Below, piece by piece: positions 37,098 through 49,031 of a stretch of DNA of 64,000 nt (positions within the stretch are counted from its first letter, which is position 1; every line of letters begins with the position of its first letter). This DNA comes from Manduca sexta (Eukaryota; Arthropoda; Insecta; Lepidoptera; Sphingidae), in the NCBI RefSeq assembly GCF_014839805.1, contig NC_051142.1, forward strand, positions 4,278,001 through 4,342,000, in the 5' to 3' direction. A program made the translations under genes and the position numbers. Below the pieces are notes generated by a model. The model had not been told where the DNA came from, did no database searches, and was given only the letters and a program-made list of their open reading frames with translations.

Positions 37098-39088
37098 GCT
37101 TTAGACTAACCTAAGCGTTGACAAATTAAAATATTATGCATATCGCATTTACAAGTCTTGTTAGCAAGTTTTAAGATCCTCTAACCCTTATCACGGCCCA
37201 TGCACATGCATGAGTATTTACACGAGGTCTTGCTTGCGCTCACTTTGCATAATCATCTTGACTTGCTACTACATTTGGAGATAAAGTTGACGGTATATTT
37301 CGTCGTCTTGTATTTCGGCCGCGGTTAATTTTCGTAAAATTGCCGTATATGTAAATGTTGTATTAGAGTTGAGATTGCGCCTTTGAAGATTTTAATTTCG
37401 TCAGTAATTTTAAAGATGGTTTTCGCTTGTATCTAGAATATTTTAGTGATATTAGATCTAAAAGAGATGTTTGTGTTGTTGAATTGTATTTCTATTTATG
37501 ATGTCATCGTAGGGTATATTAAAAATCCTGGTTTTCTTGTAGGATAAGCTTCAATATATTTCGAATGGTTACAGCTTGGATTTCGTATTGAACTGCTATG
37601 TTTTTTTCTAGGATTTCGAATGCAATTAATCGCAAGACTTTTAATGAAAGCAAATTTTAATGTAACGTTCCAATTTATAATTGAACTATTAAAAAATGTT
37701 GATTCGTTAAACTAAACTAGCCTCTATTCACATCATGTGGAAGATTTAATGAAGCTATCATTTTACAGCGCAAAATTATTGCTCTAAACAGTCTCTGTTT
37801 AGATCGCTCATAAATTTAGCCATAACATTATTCAATTTTATTTAAATTTAGCTCTCGTAAAAGGCAAATTTCAACATTGAGTGCGTTTCGAGATTTTATT
37901 TACTCGGTATTGGATTAGGCATGAAGTTAGGCAAACGGTCTATGATAAAGACTGAGCTAATTTGTGTCTGCAACAATCGTAAAAAAGGTTTGCGTTTATT
38001 GCAGGAACATTGCGTAAGAAGAACGAAAAGAACGGTGCTTAAAGCTCAATTAAGCTTTGAGATTTCATTGCAGCAAAAGATTTCACGAGAGCTTCATATT
38101 TAATGAATCTGTCGCGACGTCCCATATGAGGTCGGCTCTTCCTAATCAATAAGCATAATAAGACATACCAACAAAAGTTTCAAGGCGGTGGTGACTACGT
38201 GACTTATTTGTCTTGTTGATCAGTTTCAAATCAATTATAAAATTAGAATATATGACAAAAATGTGTCGTGCAATTTCCAACCTGTGTGTGTGCATCATTA
38301 TTTTAATTTTATATACGTTTGTTTTACAAAACGCTTTTAATATGAGGTAAAACGAATATAATAATGTGACAAACCATATAAAAGTATGTTCAGAAAGTCA
38401 CGTAAACATTCTAGAATGTTGTGGAACACTACAATTTATTGGTCCATTTCCAGAACGTACAGCACACAGGTAACAAATAACGAATGCAGCGTATAACCGC
38501 AACGTTTTAGGAAAAAGTATAAAGTGGAAATATTAAGAGTCTCGCCGGAATATGCTGTGCGATACGCAATAATAAAAGCGAGAAATGACTTTCCAGTTTG
38601 CACGTTCATAAAATTTTAAAATCGTATGACATTTTGCGTCATAAAAATTCTCAGAAATGATTTTATGGATATAAAATAATAAAAAAATGTTGCAAAGGTA
38701 TAGATATAGTTATGACATGTGATAAACCTAGTCAAAAATTAAATTATAATATGAATAACAAAATTGTACAATTCGAAGAGATAGTCTTTTGTGAACTTAT
38801 CTACCTTTCATTCTAAAATATTTAATTTGCCATACATAAATTAGTATGAACAACCGACATCCGTGCTGTATTAGTGGACTGAGAGACCCAAGACAATAGT
38901 CATCTACTCAATGATGTATTCTGGGAAGAGGGTCGTCGAAACCAGGGTCAGATGCTGAGTATTTGTGACCTAATTACGTTGTCTGCCATAGAGTTGTTTG
39001 TCGGAAGCCCGGGCTTTAATATTTTATCTTGCCAAGGTCGGGAATACATCAAATGTAGGCTTTTAAACAAATTATGTTAATGAATTTC
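37098..39088. other. unassigned AT-rich stretch
   Basis: Nothing assignable is seen. The 60-codon frame at 37921-38103 has no feature beyond a high lysine and arginine content. Confidence 0.35.
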
Positions 39089-40203
39089 ACAAAGAGTTCT
39101 AAGATTATATAGAGTGGACATTAGGAAAATTGTCATACAAAAACCTTGCGCTCATGTAATGGTTATATCAATGTAAAACACTTCATATTATCTGGATATC
39201 GTTATTTCCACGTATTTAATGCGCATATAAGCGTAATATTTTCTGTAAATATGTTATTTTTGCATTAGATAATATCTAAGGACGCTGTGACATCTTATCA
39301 CACGGACATCTATACTTATAATAAATCTGTAGAGAGGTCAATTCTGTACATGAAATATATTTCCAAAATAACCATCAGGGGGTGATTAGGGATCGATACT
39401 GATGCCAAAAATGCAATTAGTAAAATTTTTGTGTCTGTCTGGCTGTATAACCGTTATAGAAACAAAAACTACTCGACGGATTTTAACGAAACTTGGTACA
39501 ATTATTTGTCATACTCCTGTGCTGGTTATAGTATACTTTTCATCACGTTACAATTAATAGGAGCAGAGCAGTGAAGGGAAATGTTGGGAAAACGGGAGAA
39601 GTTGCTCCATTTTTTAAGCTTCCGTCGCGTGTGCAACCTTAATGGTTAAAGCTACATAGAAATCATGTATGACGGAAAATGTTCTCCTTAAAATTATATA
39701 AAAAATATCCCACGACAGCATATGTCTATCTTTTATGGTTGACTCACAATAACACGTGTAACTCCCAATAGCTTAGCAGTTCGAAGCTTTCTCATTATAT
39801 TTGTCTACTCTTACGTTTATAACACTCTCAGTCATCCCTAATTAAAAAGTTAACATTATTAAATATTCCATAAAAAAGAATCATAGAAAACGGTATAGAA
39901 ACACCAAAGTTATACATGAAATACGCTAATAATAAGCCATCACGCGTGAATACTGAATCATGCTATATGCTTCCTTCGATTTCACCAGGATCCCATTATC
40001 AGACCTTGGCCGGATAATCGGACCACCTGCATACCACCATACATTAAAAAAACATCCCGACAAATTGAGCACCTCTTCCATTTTTGAAGTCCGAAATCCA
40101 CGCGGGCGAAGCTGCGGGCGGAAGCTAGTTTCAAATAAGACAACGACTTATTACCAATTGATAATAACTTTTGGAACACAAATTTGGTCCTGATGTCCGG
40201 TCT
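39089..40203 (+). repeat. unclassified dispersed repeat, copy split by a Helitron
   Basis: The left part (39089-39308) and right part (40130-40203) together align with 36192-36499. The Helitron at 39309-40129 sits exactly at the point where the uninterrupted copy reads CGGACATATCAAATAAG. The palindrome is partly decayed here (TTATTACCAATTGATAATAA). Confidence 0.82.
39309..40129 (+). mobile_element. non-autonomous Helitron, complete ends
   Basis: Begins TCTATACTTATAATAAATCT and ends CGCGGGCGAAGCTGCGGGCG then GAAGCTAGT: a TC start, a GC-rich 3' hairpin and a CTAGT end. Host A precedes and host T follows, the expected Helitron target. The interior contains ACTACTCGACGGATTTTAACG, common in such elements. 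The 821 bp hold no Rep/helicase frame. The 65- and 77-codon frames near 39960-40193 are shadows. Confidence 0.9.
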
Positions 40204-40387
40204 ATAACTATACTGTTTGATATCTTTGGAATATCATGATATAAATGTGTATTGAAATCCTTAGTAAACTAAAAGATAATATGAAAACAAACTGTTAGGT
40301 ATTCCTTAATTTTTTAACAACTGCAATTTTACATTAGTGATATTGCTTATCATAAATGATATTATTCCACGTAACTTATAGATACTT

Positions 40388-40800
40388 GACTGCCTCGGTG
40401 GCGTAGTTGTAAGTGTACACGGTACAAGTACGACTGCCGCGCTGAGGTCCTGGGTTCGAATCCCGGGTCCGGCCAAAAATAATTGTGACTGGGTTTTTCC
40501 ATCTTAAAAATCACTCAGTCGCAGCTCGGAGTCAGGAAGTGGGCGGTGTGATACACTCGTGCCTCGGAAAGCATGTGAAGCCGTTGCTCCTGCGCCTGAT
40601 CTCTCTCCGGTCATGTCGGAATGCCGTCTTACCGGACTATGAGAGTGAAGGAACAGAGAGTGCACCTGTGTATTGCGCACACACTTGTGCACTATAATAT
40701 CTCCTGCGTACCTGGCTAAACTCCGTTGAGATTGGCCGCCGTGGTCGAAATTTGGCTAGGAGGGATTCAATGTACTTTGGTGATAGTCTTTTCTCACAAT
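40388..40800 (+). mobile_element. SINE family B, intact promoter
   Basis: The head GACTGCCTCGGTGGCGTAG carries an A-box-like TGGCGTAGTTG at 40399-40409 and a perfect B box GGTTCGAATCC at 40453-40463. The body and order of blocks equal those of the copies at 24055 and 33211. The right boundary is approximate. Open frames at 40485-40929 are shadows. Confidence 0.9.
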
Positions 40801-43727
40801 AAAGGCACTCAAATTTATTTTTACTGGTCAAAGAGAGACATAATTCTTAACTGCTGTGTGAAATTCGTGTGGGTGAAAAAGCTTACATTAAAAAAAATCT
40901 GGAAAACACATGTCATTATTAAATTGTAATTAAAAACCATAACACTGTATTTAATTTTAGATAAAAATAAAGCTAATATAATACGTGTATTCTAATTATC
41001 TCGTATCCCAAGGGTTCTTTACCCTAATAAATCCTAATGTTGCTCACTCGTTGAAAGATTGTTTTATGTGTAAATCTTGTAACACTGCTACGTTTACATT
41101 ATAATCTTGATTACATGCCCCAAATTACAAGTAACAAGCAATGTGTGCAAAATCAATTGCGTATTAGTTAAATTATATTTTCATCTATATGAATGATATC
41201 TGTTTGTGATTTCAAAAATGAAAGGTTTACAATTTCACTCGATTATTCACACATCATCAATGCCTGAAACATGTTGTAAAATCTTTACCTGTTAGTCTAA
41301 AATAATATCCCAAGTTGGTAATGCAATTTTGACAAGACATTCATCCTTAAATAGACTTTTCAAGAAATATTCTATATTTCAGCTTTGAAATTACATTTTA
41401 CACGGTCGAAGCCAATTGCAAACGCAAGTAACAAATGCATTGGTTTGTTCTTGAATACTATTAATAAAAATTAATTTTTAATATTACTGCTTAAAATATG
41501 TTAAATGCGAAATTTTGTGAAAGTGTTTGGATGTTTATTAGAAGTAAAAGCAGAGATAACGGAACGGCACACATGTAGACTATATCTTGGCTTACCACAC
41601 AGGCTCCTTTTATCCTAGTAATTTGCTCCCATGGGAAATAATGAATTTTAATCTAATTTTGTAAATAGACGACGTTGGGGTCGTACAGCGTCTTGCGGAC
41701 GATTTTTCATACGGACGACGCCGCTGGCAACACCTAGATTTAACATAAATCGCAAAATTTATTACATCGTACAAGTTTTCTAGTCTTTAACTTTCTTACT
41801 CTTTTCAGTTAAAGACGCTCCAAGATTATAGTGTTTCATAAAGCCCGCGGTGAACTTCTGAACTTAACTGAGTGTTGCCAGTTCCACTGTCTGAGGTTTT
41901 CGTAACACGAACTCATTAAAGTGAACAATTTAACTTGGAGTGGTCGGTCGTGATCGTGCACTTAACAATGGATCGGAAACGTCCGATTTCAAATAAAACT
42001 CAAGAGCTTGGTTTTGTTCTATCCTTTTCGAGTAGTTTTTATACGTTTGTAATTAGTTGGTAGTCGTTATTTAAAACACTTGCGGTTCTGACTTTTTTGG
42101 GATAGAGAGAAGATATATATGTTACTTGGGAATAATGTAGCTACCTAATTATGGAAGATGTTTAGACCAGAGTAAGCGTTTCAGCGATTCATTCAAACAA
42201 CCAAACAAAAACTATTGTGATAGTAAAGATTATATATGTATGGAAATACTAATCCTAAACTTCCTAAAGTGATGAAAACCCATGAGAAATAAAAAAATAA
42301 TCGTATTGAAATTCAACTGTTCAAAATAGAAATACATAGCCTCTGCCTACCACTACGGAATACTGGAGTGATATTAGAAAGCAGAAACAAAACACGAACA
42401 AGGAGCACAAACAAATAATCATTTTCTTAGAACTATTTAGAAATACTATTTTTGTTTTTATTGATTTGTGTAAGTGTCGAAAATATTGAATATACCATTT
42501 ATTTCTTTCTATTAAGCTGATAAATAGTGTTATAGCGATTGACATAAGGAAGAAAGAGAGAATCTGATAATGATCATGATGAATATGGATATGATATTAT
42601 TACGAATGAGTGCGATGTAGTCAGCTTTTGAGTAGCTCTATCAACAGAATACAGTTATAGATAATGTATTAATATATACATAGATATCTGGCCGATATTA
42701 TGCTAGATTACTTTTAAAGAGTATTCACGATTGATTGAAGCAATAAAGCCAGTTTTGGATCCGAACAGATTATGAAGTAAAGCATCATTATTCATTAAGC
42801 TTGTATGTTCCAGACACGTTTCTCTTAAAACACGCACAAGAACTCTAAAAGGCATATGTCATTACTAACACAAAAAATCTATCGTAAAACGAATATTTAA
42901 GTTCCTTTTAAACCCATTTTATTATATAATGGGCCACAGAAAATGTATGTCAGGATAAAATATATCAGGTAGTTACAAAACTATGCTTTATGTTACTACA
43001 GCTGTCTTGGCCTTACTAACTTGCCGAGTTGAACTATGTTACATCTATAATACTTTATCAAAGTTTGTCGCCTCTTGAGAACTGGTATCCGTTTGCTGGG
43101 CAGAATTAAGTTTATTTTGAGTATTTTTTCGCTAGGTATTAATGTTCTTTTGTTTATTGTAATCACGAATATAGTAACTAAACCAGCATAATAATTTTTA
43201 TGAAGAAATGTATTTATTTTAGACGGCTTCAGTTTTTATTTATAGGTGAAATATGCATTTATAATGTGTATATTTTTTATTAAAAAAATATTCAAACTAG
43301 GAAGCTAAGTTACAAACTGAACATTATATAAGAGCTATCTGAATCCGTATTATGATGAAAATTCTATATTATTTTGTTGGATGGATACTCTACTTGCAAA
43401 TAACACTCTATATTCAAAATCATAACCGTTACAAATGCTCTCAATAGACATCCTTTTAATATAGTGGCGCAGAGTCCGGTGGCCCCGAATTCAACATTTC
43501 TATGCAAATTTGTATATCGTACAAATATTCCATCCGGAATCGAAATTACTTTTGTGAATTAATATTACCAACTATACCAATATACAGTTTGAGATTAGAA
43601 TACAATTTGTAATTATCGTCAATATTCGTGGCATATTAATGAAAGTTCAAATAACATTTTAGTTAGATTAGTTTTTAGTTATATCATACTAAATACGAAG
43701 TGTCGGCAATTAAATTGTTTTCTTTGC
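40801..43727. other. unassigned stretch
   Basis: Bases 41516-41600 resemble the repeat remnant at 19560-19620. A GC-rich patch at 41665-41740 (GTACAGCGTCTTGCGGACG) is unassigned. No gene is seen. Confidence 0.3.
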
Positions 43728-43852
43728 CTCTATCTAATAGCCAACTAAAGTAAAGTTTTATCTCAATATTAGCCAATCACAGCGCCCCTACGCTTACGCA
43801 CTGCGACAGCTGTCATGCCGAAAGCACTAAGAAACAGACTTATTATCGCATT
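43728..43852 (-). mobile_element. internal fragment of the 57-kb TIR element
   Basis: Read on the minus strand it shares GTCTGTTTCTTAGTGCT, GGCATGACAGC, CGCAGTGCGTA and CTGTGATTGGCTAATATTG with 56839-57011 in the same order. The GC-rich outer ends of the element are missing. Confidence 0.75.
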
Positions 43853-45689
43853 GTTCTATACTAAACTAAGTAACGTTTGTGAATGCAGGCTTAAGTATGT
43901 ATAACTAACTAAAACATATATAACAGAAGTTCTATAGCGTTTCTTACTAGGAACTGTATCATTAACATAAACCGTATACTAATTTTGTGATCGTACGTGA
44001 TATCTGGTTGCAATATGCCAAGCTTACAAATAGCCTTGTGAGTTTTATTTGTAAAGCGAGATGAGCAGCTTGTTTTGTAGATGCAAGCGACGCTTAATAG
44101 ATCACGAATATTTTTGCATTCTCGATTACAGACGAAGATAGTTTAAAATTACGCTTTTTTGTATATTTCTTAGTTTTATTTGACTTCATCGTTATGAAAT
44201 ATGAAACGCGTTCAATTGTATACAGATTGAACACGTGTCATACTTAATAACGATGAAACGATCTGAAAGCAGGGAAGACAAACTGCTCCATAGAATATCA
44301 AAAACATCTCTATGAATGCAATCTACTTAACTCATTTCCGAATACAAATTCAAATTAGTCGCATTTATCGCAATAAATAATCAAAAAATAAGATTCACTT
44401 ATTTAATGACATCATTTTCATTTAGACAAAGAGAAGACAATACCAATTACAGATACGTCAAAAGTAGCGCCAGTAGAATTCAATCAATATCTCAATAATT
44501 TCCCAATGTCAGGGCCTTCGAAGAACAAACCTGATCTAAATTTAATTAGTTAATGGGGTAATTGGAGAGTGTACTCTCTTGTTAGGATATTAAGAGCTTA
44601 GCAACAACTCGCAAGTGTCAGGTAAGCGTGCGTTCACAGTGAACATGTTATAACTATCTTTATGGAAAAAGATAACTACAGAGGCAAGGGTATTTGGTTG
44701 ATTTTTATATTCGGAAAATTCAGGGCTATATTATGAAATTATTAAATCTATTTAAATATGATTCTACACTTTTTTATAAATAATAACATTTGTACATGTA
44801 TTTACAGTAACGAATTACCAATCAACTTAGATAGCATTTTTAATCTGTTGTGTAGGTACCATAGTATTCATAAACTTAATGCCTACTAACAATGTGCTGA
44901 AAGTGGATTGAAATTTATTTATGTATAAAAAGAAATATACAATTTGCGCAGGAAAAAATACATAAGTTATTACATTAAAGATAATTTCAAACGATGTCAA
45001 ATTAACAGTGACTGCGGGTACTGACCCGAGCAGAGGCATCAGATATCGTTACAATTAAAAATCAGAGCGTAAAATTGGTAACGCCAATTTTCAGTCAATA
45101 TTTATATTTCTGTGCATTTCACAGCGCCAATCTGTAACTGGTAGACAATTTTTTATGAAGTGGGCACATAAAATACGATACCAAAATGTTTGTATATGAC
45201 AAATTTTATTAATATTTTATTATATTAACGGATATAGTGATTTTATTTTGTAAGAGCAACAACACGTCAACCTTAAATGGAAATGAATAGTACATTGCTT
45301 AGTTAAATTGTATAAAATATATATTGGTCTTCATTATTCCTTCTTGATAATTTTCGTATATAAGAATAAATGGCATCATGAAATACTTTCTAATATTATT
45401 TGTTTACTTACTTAAATTGCTTTAATGTGAACGAGGTTTTAGGCATCCATTGTGAATCCGTCTTAATTGATTACTCTTCTTGTTTAAGCCTCCTGTAATC
45501 AGTACGGTACTTAAGTAATCCCTGACGTATATGTTTATTGGCACGAAACCGGCGCTGAATAATTTGATGTCCTCGTAAATCGACTAATGCTGATCAGCGT
45601 TAAATAAATTACTTGCGTATGTATTTAAGTATTAAAGTAGAGATATGTGTATTTAAGTAAAGATTTATGAACATAAAGCCGAGTTCATT
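43853..45689. other. unassigned AT-rich stretch
   Basis: Nothing assignable is seen. Confidence 0.35.
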
Positions 45690-45790
45690 GTACTTATTTA
45701 TTTTTATTTTCTTTATTAGGAAGAACAAACAGTTATGCAGTGTGTACAAATACAAAAGGCATCAAATCTAGTAGGAACATAATATAAATG
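45690..45790. repeat. possible worn LINE 3' tail
   Basis: TTATTTATTTTTATTTTCTT is followed by ATTAGGAAGAACAAACAGTT. This resembles inverted 3' ends of lepidopteran LINEs, as does 54670-54800. There is no coding remnant, so the call is tentative. Confidence 0.3.
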
Positions 45791-45869
45791 CATAACCCAC
45801 AACATTCTTCACAGAATACATATTTAATTATTAGTTACTATTTTCTTACTTATGGATTCCTGCTGCCAA

Positions 45870-46020
45870 TATAATTAATAATACTAGCCCTGTGTGCTGT
45901 CTCATTGACGGGCACAGATCTTCTCTACTAAGTACTCATAGGGTTTAGGCCTTACTCCACTACGCTGGCCTAATACGTGTTGGCGAACTTCCTACACGTT
46001 CAAAATTCTTTTTAGAGAAT
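45870..46020 (-). mobile_element. SINE family A, diverged 3' part
   Basis: The plus strand reads TACTAGCCCTGTGTGCTGTC, TTAGGCCTTACTCCACTACG and CTGGCCTAATACGTGTTGG, the reverse complement of the tail and body of the 12041 element. The head is missing. Confidence 0.75.
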
Positions 46021-47459
46021 TCTGCCAATATACATTGGCATACTATTATTAAATTAATAGTTCCATCATTGGGAAAATAAAGGTCATCAACGAAAAGCCA
46101 GCTGCGCCGGCATATTTGAAATAGTTGGATACACTGGCTAGTTTCCAAAAGTGATACATTGATGTTGATGAATGAGCCGTTGGGGTTGAGTTTAACATGT
46201 GCTTACTATACGTATGCATTATGATTATGTATATGCAGTTCATCATCCAGATTGCTAGACCTAACCACCTTCAACATAATTCAATACGTTATTTATAAAG
46301 CTTTAAAGTGGTAGTTTGCTTGCAAGACTTACGTACTTGTATCCTTTCTTCTGCTGTTTCGTCTATTTTATTACAATAAAAAAATCCACTACATTTTATT
46401 TCTATCTTTGGAATTAAAAAAAAAAATAACATTAATTTTGATCCCGGTTTTATAGATTAAGATAAAATGTTAACTCTAAATAGCATTGAATCCTTTTATA
46501 TTTTTAAATAAGTCCAAAGATTAGTAAATGTACGACGTTATTTGAATAAAGTGTTGGCGGTTAATGATAATTACAAAGATTATTCAGCAGTTTAACGTTC
46601 AACGCCAAATTTTATTTTTGCTCTAAAGCCTTTAAGTAGCTACATAGTTTTTGAAAGCAGTTGGTTTTAAATGTAAAAAAATGTGCTTCATGTTAAAGAA
46701 ATATAAAACTGAAATAACTCTGCTATTTTTTTACAATTTTAGTACCAATACTTTAAAGTGAGAAAGAGAGTTGACATCCGCAATATCATTTTGTGTTTAT
46801 AGTATTGAAAAAATGGTATACATACTCATAATTTGGCTGTTTATAAAAAATACCAATTCTTTTCATTAAAGCAAAGATACCATAAGTGAACGGAATTCTG
46901 GAAGTCCAATGATTCGCTTATAAGAGCATTGAACAGGTAAAAACAATTTTGCATCAGTAAGACTAACAACAGTTATTTTTATTGATACAAAAAAACGAGT
47001 TCGTCATTGGTAAAACACATTATAAACAAACGATTCCATAGAGAAAAGCATAAAGTGTGAATCTAATTAATTCCAGAAGAGCAGTCAAACGACCAATTGA
47101 TTTTTTCATTTAATGGCTCCTCAGTGATTCTTCGGCGACATTTTCATTCTGCTAAATGTTATTGTTGCAGTATTTTATTACTTCATAATTGTAGGTAATA
47201 TAAGTTTCTTTATTTTGATATCGAATTAAATACATACTTTTGCATTTATACGTACATATAACTTACCTAGTTTAACTAAAAAGTTATTAAAATAGCCCCT
47301 GCGCTACGAAGTAGGTGCAAAAAACGCAAATGATTAAGTTATACATTGTTTCACATAAGGTTTAAATTCGTTTTAATATTCGAAGTATATATAGGAAATA
47401 TTATATTGAATATAGATTTAGTATAATATGTGATAAAACATGCATATATTTGTTTCCAG
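46021..47459. other. unassigned AT-rich stretch
   Basis: Nothing assignable is seen before the splice acceptor at 47458-47459. Confidence 0.35.
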
Positions 47460-47561
47460 TATGCTGTACAATTTACGGATACTCTTTCGATAGCGTGTCG
47501 TTTGGTTCCGTATCGGCGGCTCTTTGCATTCAATTTCCGGCTGTCGGTGTACTTATACTCA
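47460..47561 (+). CDS. candidate internal exon, possible membrane protein
   Basis: An acceptor (TTTGTTTCCAG) and a donor (CTCA, then GTAAGAATT) bound 102 bases that are clearly GC-richer than the flanks. Two of the three plus frames are open. The more protein-like one is phase 1 at both ends and reads CCTIYGYSFDSVSFGS, then VSAALCIQFPAVGVLIL, which ends in a hydrophobic stretch like part of a membrane segment. The phase-0 frame (YAVQFTDTLSIACRLVPYRR onwards) is the alternative. A minus frame is also open, but no splice donor supports that strand. The phase fits the candidate first exon at 254-308. I do not recognise the family. It could also be an exon of a noncoding transcript. Confidence 0.35.
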
Positions 47562-47766
47562 GTAAGAATTTTAGAATACCGATGTGATTGTTATACACTT
47601 TGTATACTTTTATGTATCAAAACGGGAATATTATATGAATATATCCAAAATTTTTGTTGATAATCCTTTTAAACTTACATTTTGAATGTTTACTAAATTA
47701 TAAAAGTGTATACACGTTTATTCACTCTCCTATACGAAAAGATAGAAATTCTCAAATCCATTTATT

Positions 47767-47878
47767 ACTAACTTTTGCTCGGAGCTTCGCCTGCGTAATA
47801 GTCCTTTTCCAAAAATCATCCACTGTGTACTTTTCCGGGATAAACATAGTTTATGTTTATATTAATCCAGAACTATGA
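47767..47878 (-). mobile_element. Helitron 3'-end fragment, decayed
   Basis: The plus strand reads ACTAACTTTTGCTCGGAGCT, TCGCCTGCG and TTTTCCGGGATAAACATAG. This is the inverted Helitron end with one change in CTAGT. It lies in the same strand orientation as the copies at 1866 and 14889. Confidence 0.65.
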
Positions 47879-48426
47879 TAAACACGCGAAATCTCCAAAC
47901 TCACATTTATAATACAAAACTAATAAGAAGTAGAATGAGATGCACAATAACAACCTTTAACTGGAATGCATAACACTAACACATCAATAAATGTTCTAAC
48001 AAGATTCGGAAGTCAAGTACTCTCACGTACATGCTTAATTAAGATAGGACGATAAACACGGTCATTTTGCGTTTGGCACGGTGCCAACTCGTTGCCAGTG
48101 GAGTCTGGAGTTTAAGTTATTTTTCACAGGCCCTAACCGTCCCTTTGTTCGCAGTAGCACGTGACACGTTTACCAGTTCTGAAAATCAATAGAAGTTTCG
48201 TTCCACATTCCATCGTAACTTATTCACGATTATTACTGATGTGCCTATCACTAATACATTATTTATATCGATGGTGTGATGCATATTGAATGGTCTATTC
48301 GGAACACTTTGATGAAATGAATTTGATTGGAAGTGTTTTGTTTCTAGTACAATTATTTTTGCTTTACTTAAGGCGATACCTCAAGGTCCATTTTCATACA
48401 TTTTGTTTCACCTTTAATCTGGGTAA
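47879..48426. other. unassigned stretch
   Basis: Bases 48050-48130 (GGCACGGTGCCAACTCG, TTGCCAGTGGAGTCTGG) are GC-richer, without a recognised feature. Confidence 0.3.
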
Positions 48427-48674
48427 CTAAACAAGTATTGGCAAGTAAAGAATTTAAATTCACGTCTAGTTAGTGATTAGTTCTCGCAGTTGAAAGAAAA
48501 ACGTAAAAATAATTAATAATCATGGATATTTCGGCCTTTAAAATTTAATATGACGAAATTTTAAGGCCGAAATATCCATGATTATTAATTATTTTTACGT
48601 TTTTCTTTCAACTGCGAGAACTAATCACTACCTAGACGTGAATTTAAATTCTTTACTTGCCAATACTTGTTTAG
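48427..48674. repeat. long near-perfect fold-back (about 120-bp arms, 9-base loop)
   Basis: The left arm starting CTAAACAAGTATTGGCAAG at 48427 is repeated inverted, ending at 48674. The loop is about nine bases (AATATGACG, 48547-48555). I see one substitution (TCTAGTTAGTG against the complement of CACTACCTAGA) and a one-base length difference near the loop (TTTAAAATTT against AAATTTTAA). Such identity means it formed recently. If transcribed, it would make a long double-stranded hairpin RNA. There are no TIRs or target duplication, so a replication template switch is the simplest origin. The 68-codon frame at 48578-48784 is a shadow. Confidence 0.92.
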
Positions 48675-48696
48675 TATTGGCAAGTAAAGAATTTAA
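48644..48696. repeat. third arm copy, 24-bp perfect hairpin
   Basis: The end of the right arm (from 48644) is followed after TGTTT by its own exact reverse complement (48673-48696), including AGTATTGGCAAGTAAAG. So the outer 24 bp occur three times in alternating orientation: left arm, right arm, and again after the right arm. Confidence 0.92.
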
Positions 48697-48927
48697 CTTA
48701 AGCATAGAAATTTGTCCCTTGCCGACTGTGTCAGATATTTATGAAGAAATGTCAATATCCATTTCTTTTGTGATAGTTGTATGAAGAAACCGTAATAAAG
48801 TTCTGTGCCTTTGTTTAAACTGCTCACTACAGTAATCAATAATAACTTAAATGTTGGCCTTTCTTTGTCTATGGATTTCTAATCAATTATTTAAAGTTCC
48901 TTAGACGCCGCAATCAATTATAGCAGA

Positions 48928-49031
48928 AGAATCCAACATCACTTTGCCCGACTAGGGATTTGAATTCAGGATTTCAGAGCGCTGTCGTATCATGCACTCA
49001 ATTCAACTACCTATGCTACCAAGGCAGTCGG
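48928..49031 (-). mobile_element. SINE family C, head fragment
   Basis: The plus strand reads AATCCAACATCACTTTGCCC, GGGATTTGAATTCAGGATTT, CAACTACCTATGCTACCAAG and GCAGTC. This is the tRNA-like head and start of the body of family C. The rest is missing. Confidence 0.75.

Noticed and set aside
40388..40470. Possible tRNA gene (perfect B box, A-box-like word)
   Set aside because: The same head occurs in several copies with a common non-tRNA body, and no cloverleaf acceptor stem closes; it is a SINE head.
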